In this document: one piece after another, positions 1-9,084 of the stretch
Position numbering within the stretch: the stretch's first letter is position 1
Layout: every line of letters begins with the position of its first letter
From: Martinezella tropici
GTDB lineage: Bacteria; Pseudomonadota; Alphaproteobacteria; Rhizobiales; Rhizobiaceae
Assembly: GCA_000799755.1 (NCBI GenBank)
Contig: JUHI01000009.1
Span: 186,001-250,000 of the forward strand
DNA length: 64,000 nt
Reading direction: 5' to 3'
Program-made: the position numbers and the translations under genes
Notes under the pieces: model-generated
Databases searched by the model: none
What the model was told of the DNA's origin: nothing
The model's input: only the letters and a program-made list of their open reading frames with translations

Positions 1-89
1 TGCGCCAGAATGCCGGCCTCATCGCCGACCGCTTCCTGCAGAATGGCGGTCCCGATTCCGGCGACGATGGCGACGCTTCCGGCGAATAA
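1..89 (+). CDS. recA: RecA recombinase, C-terminal end only
   Basis: Only the last 28 codons are present; the gene enters from the left edge. The visible tail reads RQNAGLIADRFLQNGG followed by an acidic D/G/E-rich stretch and a TAA stop. This matches the variable acidic C-terminus of rhizobial RecA, the ATP-dependent DNA strand-exchange protein and LexA co-protease. The following alaS is the usual rhizobial neighbour, which supports the call. The catalytic core lies outside the window and cannot be checked. Confidence 0.85.
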   Translation, partial: RQNAGLIADRFLQNGGPDSGDDGDASGE

Positions 90-134
90 GGATTTTCGGG
101 AGCAATTCCCGACTTGATACGAATTGAATGCTTG

Positions 135-175
135 AACCGGCCGTATTGTCCAAGGGATGTGCGGCCGGTTTTGTT
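135..175 (+). terminator. Rho-independent terminator after recA
   Basis: A 9-bp perfect stem, AACCGGCCG (135-143) with CGGCCGGTT (162-170), encloses an 18-nt loop and is followed by TTGTT. It lies 46 nt after the recA stop and before alaS, so it should separate the two transcripts. The loop is long and the T-run is broken, so efficiency is uncertain. Confidence 0.6.
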
Positions 176-260
176 CGTGCGGCTGGACAGCGCCGGGAGC
201 GAACGATAAAAGCCTCTGACTTTGACGCAAGTTGCTGACGGCAGTACTGAAGGGCCCCCT

Positions 261-2921
261 ATGAGCGGTGTGAATGAAATCCGGTCGACCTTTCTCGACT
301 ATTTTAAGAAAAACGGCCACGAGATCGTGCCGTCGAGCCCGCTGGTGCCGCGCAACGATCCGACATTGATGTTCACCAATGCCGGCATGGTGCAGTTCAA
401 GAACGTCTTCACCGGCCTGGAGCAGCGTCCCTATACGACGGCGTCGACGGCGCAGAAGTGCGTGCGCGCCGGCGGCAAGCACAATGACCTGGACAATGTC
501 GGCTATACCGCGCGCCATCACACCTTCTTCGAGATGCTTGGCAACTTTTCCTTCGGCGACTATTTCAAGGAACGCGCCATCGAGCTTGCCTGGAACCTGA
601 TCACCAAGGAGTTTGGCCTCGATGCCAAGCGCCTGCTGGTCACGGTCTATCATACTGATGACGATGCCTTTAACCTGTGGAAGAAGATCGCCGGCCTTTC
701 CGACGACCGGATCATCCGCATCGCCACCAGCGACAATTTCTGGGCGATGGGCGATACCGGCCCCTGCGGTCCCTGTTCGGAAATCTTCTACGACCATGGC
801 GATCACATCTGGGGCGGCCCTCCCGGCTCTCCGGAGGAAGACGGCGACCGCTTTATCGAGATCTGGAACCTCGTCTTCATGCAGTTCGAGCAGATCACCA
901 AGGAGCAGCGTGTCGACCTGCCGCGTCCGTCGATCGACACCGGCATGGGTCTGGAGCGCGTTGCCGCCGTGCTGCAGGGCAAGCACGACAACTACGATAT
1001 CGACCTGTTCCGCGCGCTGATCGAAGCTTCGGAAGAGGCGACGGGCGTCAAGGCCGAGGGCGAGCATCGCGCCAGCCATCGCGTCATCGCCGACCATCTG
1101 CGCTCCTCCGCGTTCCTGATCGCCGATGGCGTACTGCCGTCGAACGAAGGTCGCGGTTACGTGCTTCGCCGCATCATGCGCCGCGCCATGCGCCATGCGC
1201 AGCTGCTCGGCGCCAAAGAGCCGTTGATGTGGAAGCTGCTGCCGGCGCTGATCCAGCAGATGGGCCGCGCCTATCCCGAGCTGGTGCGTGCCGAAGCGCT
1301 GACATCCGAGACGCTGAAGCTCGAGGAAACCCGTTTCCGCAAGACGCTGGAGCGCGGCCTGTCGCTGCTCAACGATGCCACTTCGGATCTGCACAAGGGC
1401 GACAGCCTGGACGGCGAGACCGCGTTCAAGCTCTACGACACCTACGGCTTCCCGCTCGATCTCACGCAGGACGCATTGCGCGCCCGCGGTATCGGCGTCG
1501 ATATTTCCAGCTTCACGGATGCCATGGAGCGCCAGAAGGCTGAGGCTCGCTCGCATTGGACCGGTTCCGGCGACAAGGCGACCGAGACCATCTGGTTCGA
1601 GCTCAAGGAAAAGAACGGTGCGACTGAATTCCTGGGCTACGATACGGAAACCGCCGAAGGCGTCATCCAGGCGATCGTCAGGGACGGCGTTGCCGTCGAT
1701 AGCGCCTCGGCTGGCGACAAGGTGCAGATCATCGTCAACCAGACGCCGTTCTATGGCGAATCCGGTGGTCAGATGGGCGATACCGGCGTGATATCAGGCG
1801 ACAACGGCAAGCTTGGTGTTGGCGATACCCAGAAGAAGGGCGAAGGCCTCTTCGTTCACGTCGCCGAGGTTTCGGAAGGAACAGTCAAGGTCGGCGATGC
1901 CGTCGTGCTGACGGTCGATCACAACAGGCGCTCGCGCCTGCGCGCCAATCATTCCGCCACCCATCTGCTGCACGAGGCTCTCCGCGAAGTGCTGGGTACC
2001 CACGTCGCCCAGAAAGGTTCGCTGGTCGCGCCCGAGCGCCTGCGCTTCGACGTTTCGCACCCGAAGCCGATGTCGGCTGAGGAGCTGAAGGTCGTCGAGG
2101 AGATGGCGAACGAGATCATCCTGCAGAATTCGCCCGTCACGACCCGGTTGATGAGCGTCGACGATGCGATCGCGGAAGGCGCGATGGCGCTGTTTGGCGA
2201 GAAGTATGGCGACGAAGTCCGCGTCGTGTCGATGGGGCAGGGTGTGCGTGGCGTCAAGACCGGCAAGCCTTACTCGGTCGAGCTTTGCGGCGGCACGCAT
2301 GTCTCCGCCACCGGCCAGATCGGCCTCGTGCGCATTCTCGGCGATAGCGCCGTCGGCGCCGGCGTTCGCCGTATCGAGGCGGTAACGGGTGAATCCGCGC
2401 TTGCATATCTCGCCGATCAGGACGAGCGCGTGAAGACCCTCGCCTCGACGCTAAAGGTTCAGCCGGCCGATGTCGTCTCGCGCGTGGAAGCCTTGATGGA
2501 CGAGCGCCGCAAGCTGGAGCGCGAACTGGCGGACGCCAAGCGCAAGCTTGCCATGGGCGGCGGCCAGAGCGGTTCGGCCGATGCGGTCCGCGAGATCAAT
2601 GGCGTCAAGTTCCTCGGCAAATCCGTTTCCGGCGTCGATCCGAAGGATCTCAAGGGGCTGGCGGATGAAGCCAAGGCAGGCCTCGGCTCTGGCGTGGTTG
2701 CACTGATCGGCGTCTCGGACGATGGCAAGGCAAGCGCCGTTGTCGCGGTTACGGAAGACCTGACGAGCCGCTTTAGTGCCGTCGATCTCGTGCGCATCGC
2801 GTCGACCGCTCTCGGCGGCAAGGGCGGCGGCGGCCGTCCCGACATGGCCCAGGCCGGCGGCCCGGATGGCGCTAAGGCTGACGAGGCGATTGAGGCGATT
2901 GCTGCAGCACTTGCCGGCTAA
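261..2921 (+). CDS. alaS: Alanyl-tRNA synthetase
   Basis: This 886-residue cytosolic class IIc synthetase charges tRNA-Ala and edits mischarged Ser/Gly. The N-terminal catalytic domain begins MSGVNEIRSTFLDYF. The editing domain carries the zinc-site motifs HSATHLLHEAL (around residue 563) and CGGTH (around 675). The C-Ala domain ends in the conserved glycine-rich segment GGKGGGGRPDMAQAGG. Length is normal for the family. The ATG at 261 is preferred because GAAGGG lies about 7 nt upstream; an in-frame TTG at 222 would add 13 residues unlike the family. A strong terminator follows the gene. Confidence 0.97.
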   Translation: MSGVNEIRSTFLDYFKKNGHEIVPSSPLVPRNDPTLMFTNAGMVQFKNVFTGLEQRPYTTASTAQKCVRAGGKHNDLDNVGYTARHHTFFEMLGNFSFGDYFKERAIELAWNLITKEFGLDAKRLLVTVYHTDDDAFNLWKKIAGLSDDRIIRIATSDNFWAMGDTGPCGPCSEIFYDHGDHIWGGPPGSPEEDGDRFIEIWNLVFMQFEQITKEQRVDLPRPSIDTGMGLERVAAVLQGKHDNYDIDLFRALIEASEEATGVKAEGEHRASHRVIADHLRSSAFLIADGVLPSNEGRGYVLRRIMRRAMRHAQLLGAKEPLMWKLLPALIQQMGRAYPELVRAEALTSETLKLEETRFRKTLERGLSLLNDATSDLHKGDSLDGETAFKLYDTYGFPLDLTQDALRARGIGVDISSFTDAMERQKAEARSHWTGSGDKATETIWFELKEKNGATEFLGYDTETAEGVIQAIVRDGVAVDSASAGDKVQIIVNQTPFYGESGGQMGDTGVISGDNGKLGVGDTQKKGEGLFVHVAEVSEGTVKVGDAVVLTVDHNRRSRLRANHSATHLLHEALREVLGTHVAQKGSLVAPERLRFDVSHPKPMSAEELKVVEEMANEIILQNSPVTTRLMSVDDAIAEGAMALFGEKYGDEVRVVSMGQGVRGVKTGKPYSVELCGGTHVSATGQIGLVRILGDSAVGAGVRRIEAVTGESALAYLADQDERVKTLASTLKVQPADVVSRVEALMDERRKLERELADAKRKLAMGGGQSGSADAVREINGVKFLGKSVSGVDPKDLKGLADEAKAGLGSGVVALIGVSDDGKASAVVAVTEDLTSRFSAVDLVRIASTALGGKGGGGRPDMAQAGGPDGAKADEAIEAIAAALAG

Positions 2922-2946
2922 GGCGCTGATTTCGTATCTCTGATTG

Positions 2947-2980
2947 AAATGGCGGATGCTTCGGTGTCCGCCATTTTTCT
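2947..2980 (+). terminator. Rho-independent terminator of alaS
   Basis: AAATGGCGGA (2947-2956) pairs perfectly with TCCGCCATTT (2967-2976). The loop region contains a C-TTCG-G tetraloop closed by two G-T wobble pairs, and a T-rich run follows. It sits 25 nt after the alaS stop. This is one of the best intrinsic terminators in the window. Confidence 0.85.
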
Positions 2981-3057
2981 TTGTGCGAGCAATTCCGCAG
3001 GATTTGTCAAATCGGGTTATGCTCTTGTCGGTCCGATCGGTTTGCAAGGGGTTTGAC

Positions 3058-3909
3058 ATGAGTGGTGGAACGGCGTGGACGCTTTACGAGACCCGCTTGC
3101 GGCGGGTTTCGGCCTATATCCATGAGCATCTGGACGATGAACTCGATATGGAAAAGCTCGCCGAAATCGCCTGCATGTCCAGCTATCACTGGCACAGGAT
3201 CTATCGGGCGATCTATGGCGAGACGGCCGCGGCGACCGTCAAGCGGCTTCGGCTGCATCGTGCCGCCGGCGATCTCGTCAACACCCGTCTATCCGTCAGC
3301 GATATTGCAAAGCGGTCGGGCTATCCCAACCTCCAGTCGTTCAACCGCATCTTCAGATCCGTCTACGGCATGCCGCCGGCGCGATATCGGAATGAGGGAA
3401 GCCATACGATCTTCGAACCCAGCACCCAAGGAAGGATCACGGTCATGTTCGACGTTACGCTTCGCACCATTTCCCCGATGTCACTCATCGGTGTCGCCCA
3501 TCGCGGCTCCTATATGCAGATCGGCCAGGCTTTCGAAACACTCTTCGGCACCGTCTTTGCCCGTGGCCTTGCCGGTCCCGACATGCGGATGATCGGCATC
3601 TATCTCGACGATCCCGATGTCGTTGAGGCGGACAAGCTGCGCTCCTACGCCTGCGTTACCGCCGGCGAGGCCGCCGCTGCCGATGCGCCGCTGGAGCGGC
3701 GCTCGCTCGAGGGCGGCGAATATGCCGTGCTGCGCCACAAAGGTCCCTATGCGAACATGCACAAAGCCTACCAATGGCTCTATGCACAATGGCTGCCGGC
3801 ATCCGGCCGGCAGCTGCGCGATACCGTCATGTTCGAGGAATATATCAACAATCCGCGCGACGTACCGCCGACGGAGCTATTGACCGACATCTATATGCCG
3901 CTGAAATAG
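3058..3909 (+). CDS. AraC-family regulator with GyrI-like effector domain
   Basis: The predicted protein has 283 residues. Residues about 10-110 form a double helix-turn-helix of AraC/XylS type (LAEIACMSSYHWHRIY, then SDIAKRSGYPNLQSFNRIFR). Residues about 130-283 form a GyrI-like/effector-binding domain (MSLIGVAHRGSYMQIGQAF, and a late GGEYAVLRHKGPY motif). This is the architecture of the Rob/SoxS-like multidrug and small-molecule sensing activators. The ATG at 3058 was chosen because CAAGGGG lies just upstream; the frame is open further left but without family similarity. Its target is unknown; the nearest candidate is the convergent GST gene. Confidence 0.85.
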   Translation: MSGGTAWTLYETRLRRVSAYIHEHLDDELDMEKLAEIACMSSYHWHRIYRAIYGETAAATVKRLRLHRAAGDLVNTRLSVSDIAKRSGYPNLQSFNRIFRSVYGMPPARYRNEGSHTIFEPSTQGRITVMFDVTLRTISPMSLIGVAHRGSYMQIGQAFETLFGTVFARGLAGPDMRMIGIYLDDPDVVEADKLRSYACVTAGEAAAADAPLERRSLEGGEYAVLRHKGPYANMHKAYQWLYAQWLPASGRQLRDTVMFEEYINNPRDVPPTELLTDIYMPLK

Positions 3910-3955
3910 CGGCATGTCGTTTCGATCGAAGGTTTTCTTCTAATGTACTGAATTT

Positions 3956-4582
3956 TCAGGCATTAGCCGGCTTCGGCATAGCCGCATTGTCGATCTCGTT
4001 GCCGCGGCGATAGGCGTCGCGGTCGCTGACCCGGCTCCAATAGTCGATGAAAGCCGGCCGCTTTTCGATCGTTCCGAAATTGAGGCCGTAGCCGATATGC
4101 GAACCGACATAGACGTCGGCGGCAGTAAAACGGTCGCCGGCGATGAAGGGTGAGGTCGTGACGGCGTGCTCCATGGCATCAAGCACGTTTGTAAAGCTGC
4201 CGCAGCCCGCCATGCGCAGGCGTTCCGGCGGGACTTCCAAGCCGAGGGCGCGATTGGTGATCGCCATCTCGAACGGCCCGGCCGCAAAAAACATCCAGCG
4301 GAAATAGCGGCCGCGTTCGGCAGCCGTCGGGGCTAGCCCTGCCTGCGGGAAAGTTTCGGCCAGATAGGCGCAAATGGCGGCACCTTCGGTGACGACGGTA
4401 TCGCCATGCCTGATGGCCGGCACCTTGCCCATGGGGTTGACCGCAAGATATTCCGGGGCCTTCATCGTCGTGCCGTAGTCGAGATATTCCGTGCGGTAGG
4501 GCTGGCCGGTTTCTTCGAGCATCCAGCGGGCGATGCGTCCACGCGACATCGGATTGGTATAGAAAACGAGTTCTTCAGCCAT
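3956..4582 (-). CDS. Glutathione S-transferase family protein
   Basis: This 208-residue cytosolic protein has the two-domain GST fold. The N-terminal thioredoxin-like domain has a likely catalytic Ser in NPMSRGRIARW (residue 13) and the glutathione-binding elements VNPMGKVPAI and TEGAAICAYLAE. The C-terminal helical domain includes the N-capping box-like FTAADVYVG. It would conjugate glutathione to electrophiles or act as a reductase; the substrate cannot be read from sequence. The ATG at 4582 has GGGAGAGGCAG upstream. The gene lies downstream of icd on the same strand, with a terminator between them, so it is probably a separate unit. Confidence 0.9.
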   Translation of the reverse strand: MAEELVFYTNPMSRGRIARWMLEETGQPYRTEYLDYGTTMKAPEYLAVNPMGKVPAIRHGDTVVTEGAAICAYLAETFPQAGLAPTAAERGRYFRWMFFAAGPFEMAITNRALGLEVPPERLRMAGCGSFTNVLDAMEHAVTTSPFIAGDRFTAADVYVGSHIGYGLNFGTIEKRPAFIDYWSRVSDRDAYRRGNEIDNAAMPKPANA

Positions 4583-4645
4583 CTGCCTCTCCCTTTTATT
4601 GCGCGCATTCTTGCCACTGGTTGGCCCGGGCGGCAAGATTCCGGG

Positions 4646-4675
4646 CAAAAGAAAACCCGGCACTGAGGCCGGGTT
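4646..4675 (-). terminator. Rho-independent terminator of icd
   Basis: Read on the minus strand, AACCCGGC (4668-4675) and GCCGGGTT (4654-4661) form an 8-bp stem with a 6-nt loop, followed by TTCTTTT. It lies 25 nt beyond the icd stop codon and upstream of the GST start. Confidence 0.8.
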
Positions 4676-4700
4676 CTCAAAGGTTCCGACGTCGGCGGGC

Positions 4701-5915
4701 TTAAGCAGCCATGGCCTTCTTGAGGTTTTCGTCGATCTTGTCGAGGAAAGCGGTGGTCGAGAGCCACGGCTGATCGGGACCGATCAGCAGCGCCAGATCC
4801 TTGGTCATGTAGCCGGCTTCGACGGTATCGACGCAGACCTTTTCGAGCGTGGCGGCGAACTTGGCGAGTTCGGCATAGTCGTCGAGCTTGGCGCGGTGTG
4901 CGAGGCCACGGGTCCAGGCGAAGATCGAAGCGATCGAGTTCGTCGAGGTTTCCTGGCCCTTCTGGTGCTGGCGATAGTGACGGGTCACCGTGCCGTGGGC
5001 AGCTTCGGCTTCGACCGTCTTACCATCCGGCGTCAAGAGAACCGAGGTCATCAGGCCGAGCGAACCGAAGCCCTGGGCAACCGTGTCGGACTGAACGTCG
5101 CCGTCGTAGTTCTTGCAGGCCCAGACGTAGCCGCCGGACCACTTGAGGGCCGAGGCAACCATGTCGTCGATCAGGCGATGTTCGTAGGTGATGCCGGCTT
5201 CGTCGAACTGAGCCTTGAACTCGTTCTGGTAGACTTCTTCGAAGATGTCCTTGAAGCGGCCGTCATAGGCCTTGAGGATGGTGTTCTTTGTGGAGAGGTA
5301 GACCGGCCACTTGCGCATCAGGCCGTACATCATCGAGGCGCGGGCGAATTCGCGGATCGACTCGTCGAGGTTGTACATGGCCATGGCAACGCCGGCGCCG
5401 GGGGCGTCGAAAACGTCCTTTTCAATGACGGTGCCGTCTTCGCCGACGAACTTGATGGTCAGCTTGCCCTTGCCGGGGAATTTGAAGTCGGTGGCGCGGT
5501 ACTGGTCGCCGAAGGCGTGACGGCCGACGACGATCGGCTTGGTCCAGCCGGGAACCAGGCGCGGAACGTTCTTGCAGATGATCGGCTCGCGGAAGATCAC
5601 GCCGCCGAGGATGTTGCGGATCGTGCCGTTCGGGCTCTTCCACATCTGCTTCAGGTTGAATTCCTTGACGCGGTCTTCGTCCGGGGTGATCGTCGCGCAC
5701 TTGATGCCGACGCCATGCTTCTTGATGGCGTTGGCGGCATCGACGGTAACCTGGTCGTTGGTTGCGTCGCGGTTTTCGACCGAGAGGTCGTAGTAGTCGA
5801 TATCGATATCGAGGTAGGGGTAGATCAGTTTGTCTTTGATAAACTGCCAGATGATGCGAGTCATTTCGTCGCCATCGAGATCGGCAACGGGGTTAGCGAC
5901 CTTGATCTTCTTCAT
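4701..5915 (-). CDS. icd: NADP-dependent isocitrate dehydrogenase
   Basis: The 404-residue TCA-cycle enzyme oxidatively decarboxylates isocitrate to 2-oxoglutarate with NADP. The length and the N-terminus KVANPVADLDGDEMTRIIW place it in the homodimeric, eukaryote-like type found in rhizobia. The substrate-binding segment KSPNGTIRNILGG lies at about residues 93-105. The metal-binding aspartates sit around the conserved IDDMVASALKWSGG region. The start ATG has GAGGCAGAAG upstream. It appears monocistronic, with its own terminator. Confidence 0.97.
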   Translation of the reverse strand: MKKIKVANPVADLDGDEMTRIIWQFIKDKLIYPYLDIDIDYYDLSVENRDATNDQVTVDAANAIKKHGVGIKCATITPDEDRVKEFNLKQMWKSPNGTIRNILGGVIFREPIICKNVPRLVPGWTKPIVVGRHAFGDQYRATDFKFPGKGKLTIKFVGEDGTVIEKDVFDAPGAGVAMAMYNLDESIREFARASMMYGLMRKWPVYLSTKNTILKAYDGRFKDIFEEVYQNEFKAQFDEAGITYEHRLIDDMVASALKWSGGYVWACKNYDGDVQSDTVAQGFGSLGLMTSVLLTPDGKTVEAEAAHGTVTRHYRQHQKGQETSTNSIASIFAWTRGLAHRAKLDDYAELAKFAATLEKVCVDTVEAGYMTKDLALLIGPDQPWLSTTAFLDKIDENLKKAMAA

Positions 5916-6138
5916 ACTTCTGCCTCGTCTAAGCTGATGGGACCGGCTGGTCCTGTGGGTAATGTGAAGTCCCGAGGGCTATAACACCGCCAGTGCGGAA
6001 CGCAAAGCCGATAGAGCCCCCGGACGCCGTGTTTTTGATCATTTGTGACATCGTCAGCATTTTACGGTGAGGCCATTGCCAAAGCGGTTGATGGGGCTAA
6101 TGTCGCGCAGGTTTTGCCTGTTGTCACGGAATCACGCC

Positions 6139-6744
6139 ATGCAGAAATTTGCCGCATCCGCGCTTGCCTTCACGCTCTTTCAATTCTCCCTTGGCGCACA
6201 TCCGGCGCTTGCGGCCGATGCGACGACACCGGTCAAGGCCATCATGGATGCGACCGTGTCCAATTGGGCAGGCGGTGACAGCGACTGGCAGGATATTTTC
6301 GACGAGAGCAAGCTGAACGAAATCTACAGCAAGGATTTCGGGGCGAAGTATCAGGCGGCAGCGCAATTTCCTGCTGCCGACGAGGACGGTATCTCGCCTT
6401 TCGACTATGACGTCATCGTCAATGCACAGGATGCGTGTCCGCTCGAAGATGTGAAGATCGCCGCACAGTCGCCCAAGAACAATGTGACCGAGGTGCTGGC
6501 GACCTTCAAGAAATCCACCTGCATGGGCTCGGATGCGGATTATCAGAAGACGAGCACGGTGCGTTTCGAAGTCATCGAAGAGGGCGGAAAACCCGTCGTG
6601 GACGACATCATCACCACTGACGACAACGGCAATCCGAGTTCGCTGAAGAGCGTGATGCAGGATCTCGTCAAACAACAGCAGCAACAGCCGTCAGACCAAA
6701 CGCAGCAGCCGTCCGATCAGCAGAAACCGGCCAATCCGCAATAA
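6139..6744 (+). CDS. Exported protein of unknown function
   Basis: I do not recognise a family with confidence. The 201-residue product begins with a clean Sec signal peptide (MQKFAASALAFTLFQ, then a likely cut after AHPALA). The mature part is acidic with two cysteines (ACPLED and STCMGS) that could form a disulfide. It ends in a low-complexity Gln/Pro tail (KQQQQQPSDQTQQPSDQQ) holding a short QPSDQ repeat. The start at 6139 is chosen because the signal peptide begins there; the frame is open upstream to 6067. It is most likely periplasmic and stands alone between icd and the methyltransferase. Confidence 0.75.
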   Translation: MQKFAASALAFTLFQFSLGAHPALAADATTPVKAIMDATVSNWAGGDSDWQDIFDESKLNEIYSKDFGAKYQAAAQFPAADEDGISPFDYDVIVNAQDACPLEDVKIAAQSPKNNVTEVLATFKKSTCMGSDADYQKTSTVRFEVIEEGGKPVVDDIITTDDNGNPSSLKSVMQDLVKQQQQQPSDQTQQPSDQQKPANPQ

Positions 6745-6830
6745 ATTGGGCGCGGTTCATTCCGCGGCTTATGCGTAAAAACCTTGCCGATCGGCCGGTG
6801 TCTCGCTATTGGCTCCGGAATCAGGGAAAT

Positions 6831-6881
6831 AGAGCATGATGTCGTCCGAAAGCCGCTGACACTTTTCAGCAATCATGCTCG
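6831..6881. repeat. Rhizobial intergenic palindromic element (RIME-like)
   Basis: The outer arms GAGCATGAT (6832-6840) and ATCATGCTC (6872-6880) are perfect inverted repeats. The core, CGTCCGAAAGCCGCTGACAC then TTTTC, matches a palindrome I know to recur between genes in Rhizobium and Sinorhizobium. It lies 40 nt before the methyltransferase start and could form a hairpin in that leader. Naming it RIME-like is from memory of the consensus and not from a search. Confidence 0.65.
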
Positions 6882-6920
6882 AATTGGCGCGACCGGGCTC
6901 GCGCGCGGAGATTAGGCATC

Positions 6921-7763
6921 ATGGCAGGCACGAACAGCGAACGTCCACTTCTGGCCGAAGGGCCGGCCATTATTCTGGTCGAGCCGCAGATGGGCGAGAA
7001 TATCGGTATGGTGGCGCGCGCCATGGCGAATTTCGGGCTCGTGGAGTTGCGCCTTGTCAATCCTCGCGATGGCTGGCCGAACGAAAGGGCGCAGGCGACG
7101 GCCTCTAAGGCGGATCACATCATCGAGGCGACGAAGGTCTACGAGACGCTGGAGCAGGCAATCGCGGATCTGAATTTCGTCTATGCGACGACGGCGCGCG
7201 AGCGGGATGGCTACAAGCCGGTGCGGTCGCCTGTCGTTGCGGCGGAAACGCTCCGTACAAAATTCAAGGCGGGCGAGGGCACCGGCATTCTCTTCGGCCG
7301 CGAGCGCTGGGGCTTGACGAACGAGGAAGTGGCGCTGGCCGACGAGATCGTCACCTTTCCGGTCAATCCGGCCTTCGCCTCGCTGAATATAGCCCAGGCT
7401 GTGCTCCTGATGTCCTATGAGTGGATGAAATCGGGCATGGAAGATCTGGGGGAAGTACCATTCCAGGCGCTAGAGCAGCGGCCTTCGACGAAGGAGCAGC
7501 TCTTCGGGCTTTTCGAGCAGCTGGAAGAGGCGCTGGATGCCCGCAATTATTTCCATCCCGCCGGGAAAAAGCCGAAAATGGTCGACAATCTCAGGGCCGT
7601 CCTCTCGCGCCGGGCGTTTACCGAACAGGAAATCAGTGTCTTGCGCGGGGTGATCTCTTCTCTCGACCGCTTCACGCGGAAGTCTCCGCGCGGCAGCGGT
7701 TCGCACCCGCGCCCCTCGAAAGCTCCCAAGGAAACCACCAGCGATGACAGCAGCGACGAATGA
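6921..7763 (+). CDS. SpoU/TrmH-family RNA methyltransferase (TrmJ-like)
   Basis: The 280-residue SPOUT-superfamily enzyme transfers a methyl group from S-adenosylmethionine to ribose 2'-OH in tRNA or rRNA. Family motifs are visible: motif 1 LVEPQMGENIGMVARAMANF with the catalytic Asn/Arg set, motif 2 GILFGRERWGLTNEE, and motif 3 NPAFASLNIAQAVLLMSYE, which form the trefoil knot. This set fits the TrmJ (tRNA Cm32/Um32) branch best. The C-terminal 100 residues are a helical extension with a basic Ser/Pro-rich tail. The stop lies 20 nt inside murI, so the two are translationally coupled. Confidence 0.88.
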   Translation: MAGTNSERPLLAEGPAIILVEPQMGENIGMVARAMANFGLVELRLVNPRDGWPNERAQATASKADHIIEATKVYETLEQAIADLNFVYATTARERDGYKPVRSPVVAAETLRTKFKAGEGTGILFGRERWGLTNEEVALADEIVTFPVNPAFASLNIAQAVLLMSYEWMKSGMEDLGEVPFQALEQRPSTKEQLFGLFEQLEEALDARNYFHPAGKKPKMVDNLRAVLSRRAFTEQEISVLRGVISSLDRFTRKSPRGSGSHPRPSKAPKETTSDDSSDE

Positions 7764-8544
7764 GCTGAAACCGGTTCTGGTGTTCGATTCAGGCATCGGC
7801 GGTTTGACCGTGCTGCGCGAAGCGCGCGTGCTGATGCCGGAACGCGGTTTCATCTACATCGCCGACGATGCCGGTTTTCCCTATGGCAATTGGGAGGAAC
7901 CGGCGCTGAGAGAGCGGATCGTCGACCTCTTCGCAAAGTTGCTCGCGCAATATGATCCGGAAGTCTGCATTATCGCTTGCAACACGGCGTTTACCCTTGC
8001 CGGCGCCGATCTGCGCGCCGCCTTTCCGCAAATGACGTTCGTCGGCACCGTGCCGGCCATCAAACCGGCGGCGGAGCGGACCCGTTCGGGCCTGGTCTCG
8101 GTGCTGGCAACGCCGGGCACGGTCAAGCGCGCCTATACGCGCGATCTGATCCAGTCCTTCGCGACACAATGCCATGTCCGGCTCGTCGGATCGCAGAACC
8201 TTGCGCGTCTTGCGGAAGCCTATATTCGCGGCGATGTCGTCGACGACGAAGCTGTCTTGACCGAGGTCGAGCAGTGTTTCGTCGAGATGGATGGCCGCAA
8301 GACCGATATCGTCGTGCTTGCCTGCACGCATTATCCGTTCATGGCCAATATTTTCCGCAGGCTTGCGCCCTGGCCGGTCGATTGGCTCGATCCGGCCGAG
8401 GCGATCGCAAGGCGTGCCCGCAGCCTAGTGCCGCAGGTTGCCGACGCCGTCCATCCCGACAATTTCGACTTTGCGGTGTTCACCTCCGGTGCGCCGGATT
8501 TCCCAACCCGCCGGCTGATGCAGGGCTTTGGGCTCAAGGCTTGA
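7744..8544 (+). CDS. murI: Glutamate racemase
   Basis: The 266-residue cytosolic enzyme interconverts L- and D-glutamate for peptidoglycan precursors. It shows the family's VFDSGIGGLTV N-terminus (Asp15/Ser16) and the two catalytic cysteines in ACNTAF (Cys79) and ACTHYPF (Cys194). The usual ACNTAS is ACNTAF here, a common alphaproteobacterial variant. It overlaps the end of the upstream methyltransferase gene by 20 nt and is followed after 3 nt by a GNAT gene, so the three probably form one operon. Confidence 0.93.
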   Translation: MTAATNELKPVLVFDSGIGGLTVLREARVLMPERGFIYIADDAGFPYGNWEEPALRERIVDLFAKLLAQYDPEVCIIACNTAFTLAGADLRAAFPQMTFVGTVPAIKPAAERTRSGLVSVLATPGTVKRAYTRDLIQSFATQCHVRLVGSQNLARLAEAYIRGDVVDDEAVLTEVEQCFVEMDGRKTDIVVLACTHYPFMANIFRRLAPWPVDWLDPAEAIARRARSLVPQVADAVHPDNFDFAVFTSGAPDFPTRRLMQGFGLKA

Positions 8545-8547
8545 CGA

Positions 8548-9012
8548 ATGACTGACAAGATTTCATTGCGTAAACTCGATCTCGCGGACATGCCTGCTGC
8601 TGCGGCCGTCCATCGTGCGTCCTTCAACGAAAGGCTGCCGACGCTCGCCGGGGTTCATACGCCGGAAGAGGATGTCGGCTTCTGGACCGCCGTCGTCTAC
8701 AAGGATTGCGAGATCTGGGGTGCGGAGGAGGGCGGCCGCCTCGTCGGCGTCATCGCTTTTCTGAAGGATTGGGTCGACCAGCTCTATGTTCTGCCCGAGG
8801 CGCAGCGGCGCGGTATCGGCAGCCGCCTGCTCGATATCGCCAAATCGACCTATCCGGTGCTGTCGCTCTGGTCTTTCCAGAGAAATGAGCCGGCGCGCCG
8901 TTTTTACGAAAAGCACGGCTTCTTCGTGGTTGACGAGTCGGACGGGGCAGGCAATGAGGAGAAGGAGCCGGATCTGCTTTACAAATGGGAGGCCCGCCTG
9001 CACCGGCTTTAG
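8548..9012 (+). CDS. GNAT-family N-acetyltransferase
   Basis: This 154-residue single-domain protein has the acetyl-CoA pyrophosphate-binding motif A, LPEAQRRGIGSRLLDIA (about residues 81-97), preceded by strand DQLYV. The later motif B is NEPARRFYEKHGFF. Substrate unknown. It starts 3 nt after the murI stop, so it should be cotranscribed, and no distinct ribosome-binding site is evident, which is consistent with coupled translation. Confidence 0.88.
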   Translation: MTDKISLRKLDLADMPAAAAVHRASFNERLPTLAGVHTPEEDVGFWTAVVYKDCEIWGAEEGGRLVGVIAFLKDWVDQLYVLPEAQRRGIGSRLLDIAKSTYPVLSLWSFQRNEPARRFYEKHGFFVVDESDGAGNEEKEPDLLYKWEARLHRL

Positions 9013-9084
9013 TTGAAGCCGAGCTGGATGGCTGCTTATTGGGAGTTCGATAGTTGATGTCTTTTGAGAATGCCGAGGTCAGCC

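Noticed and set aside
4599..5984. Long plus-strand open frame (461 codons) opposite icd and the GST end
   Set aside because: It is the antisense shadow of a well-supported gene in GC-rich DNA, with no family features and an Asp/Gly/Val-biased composition.
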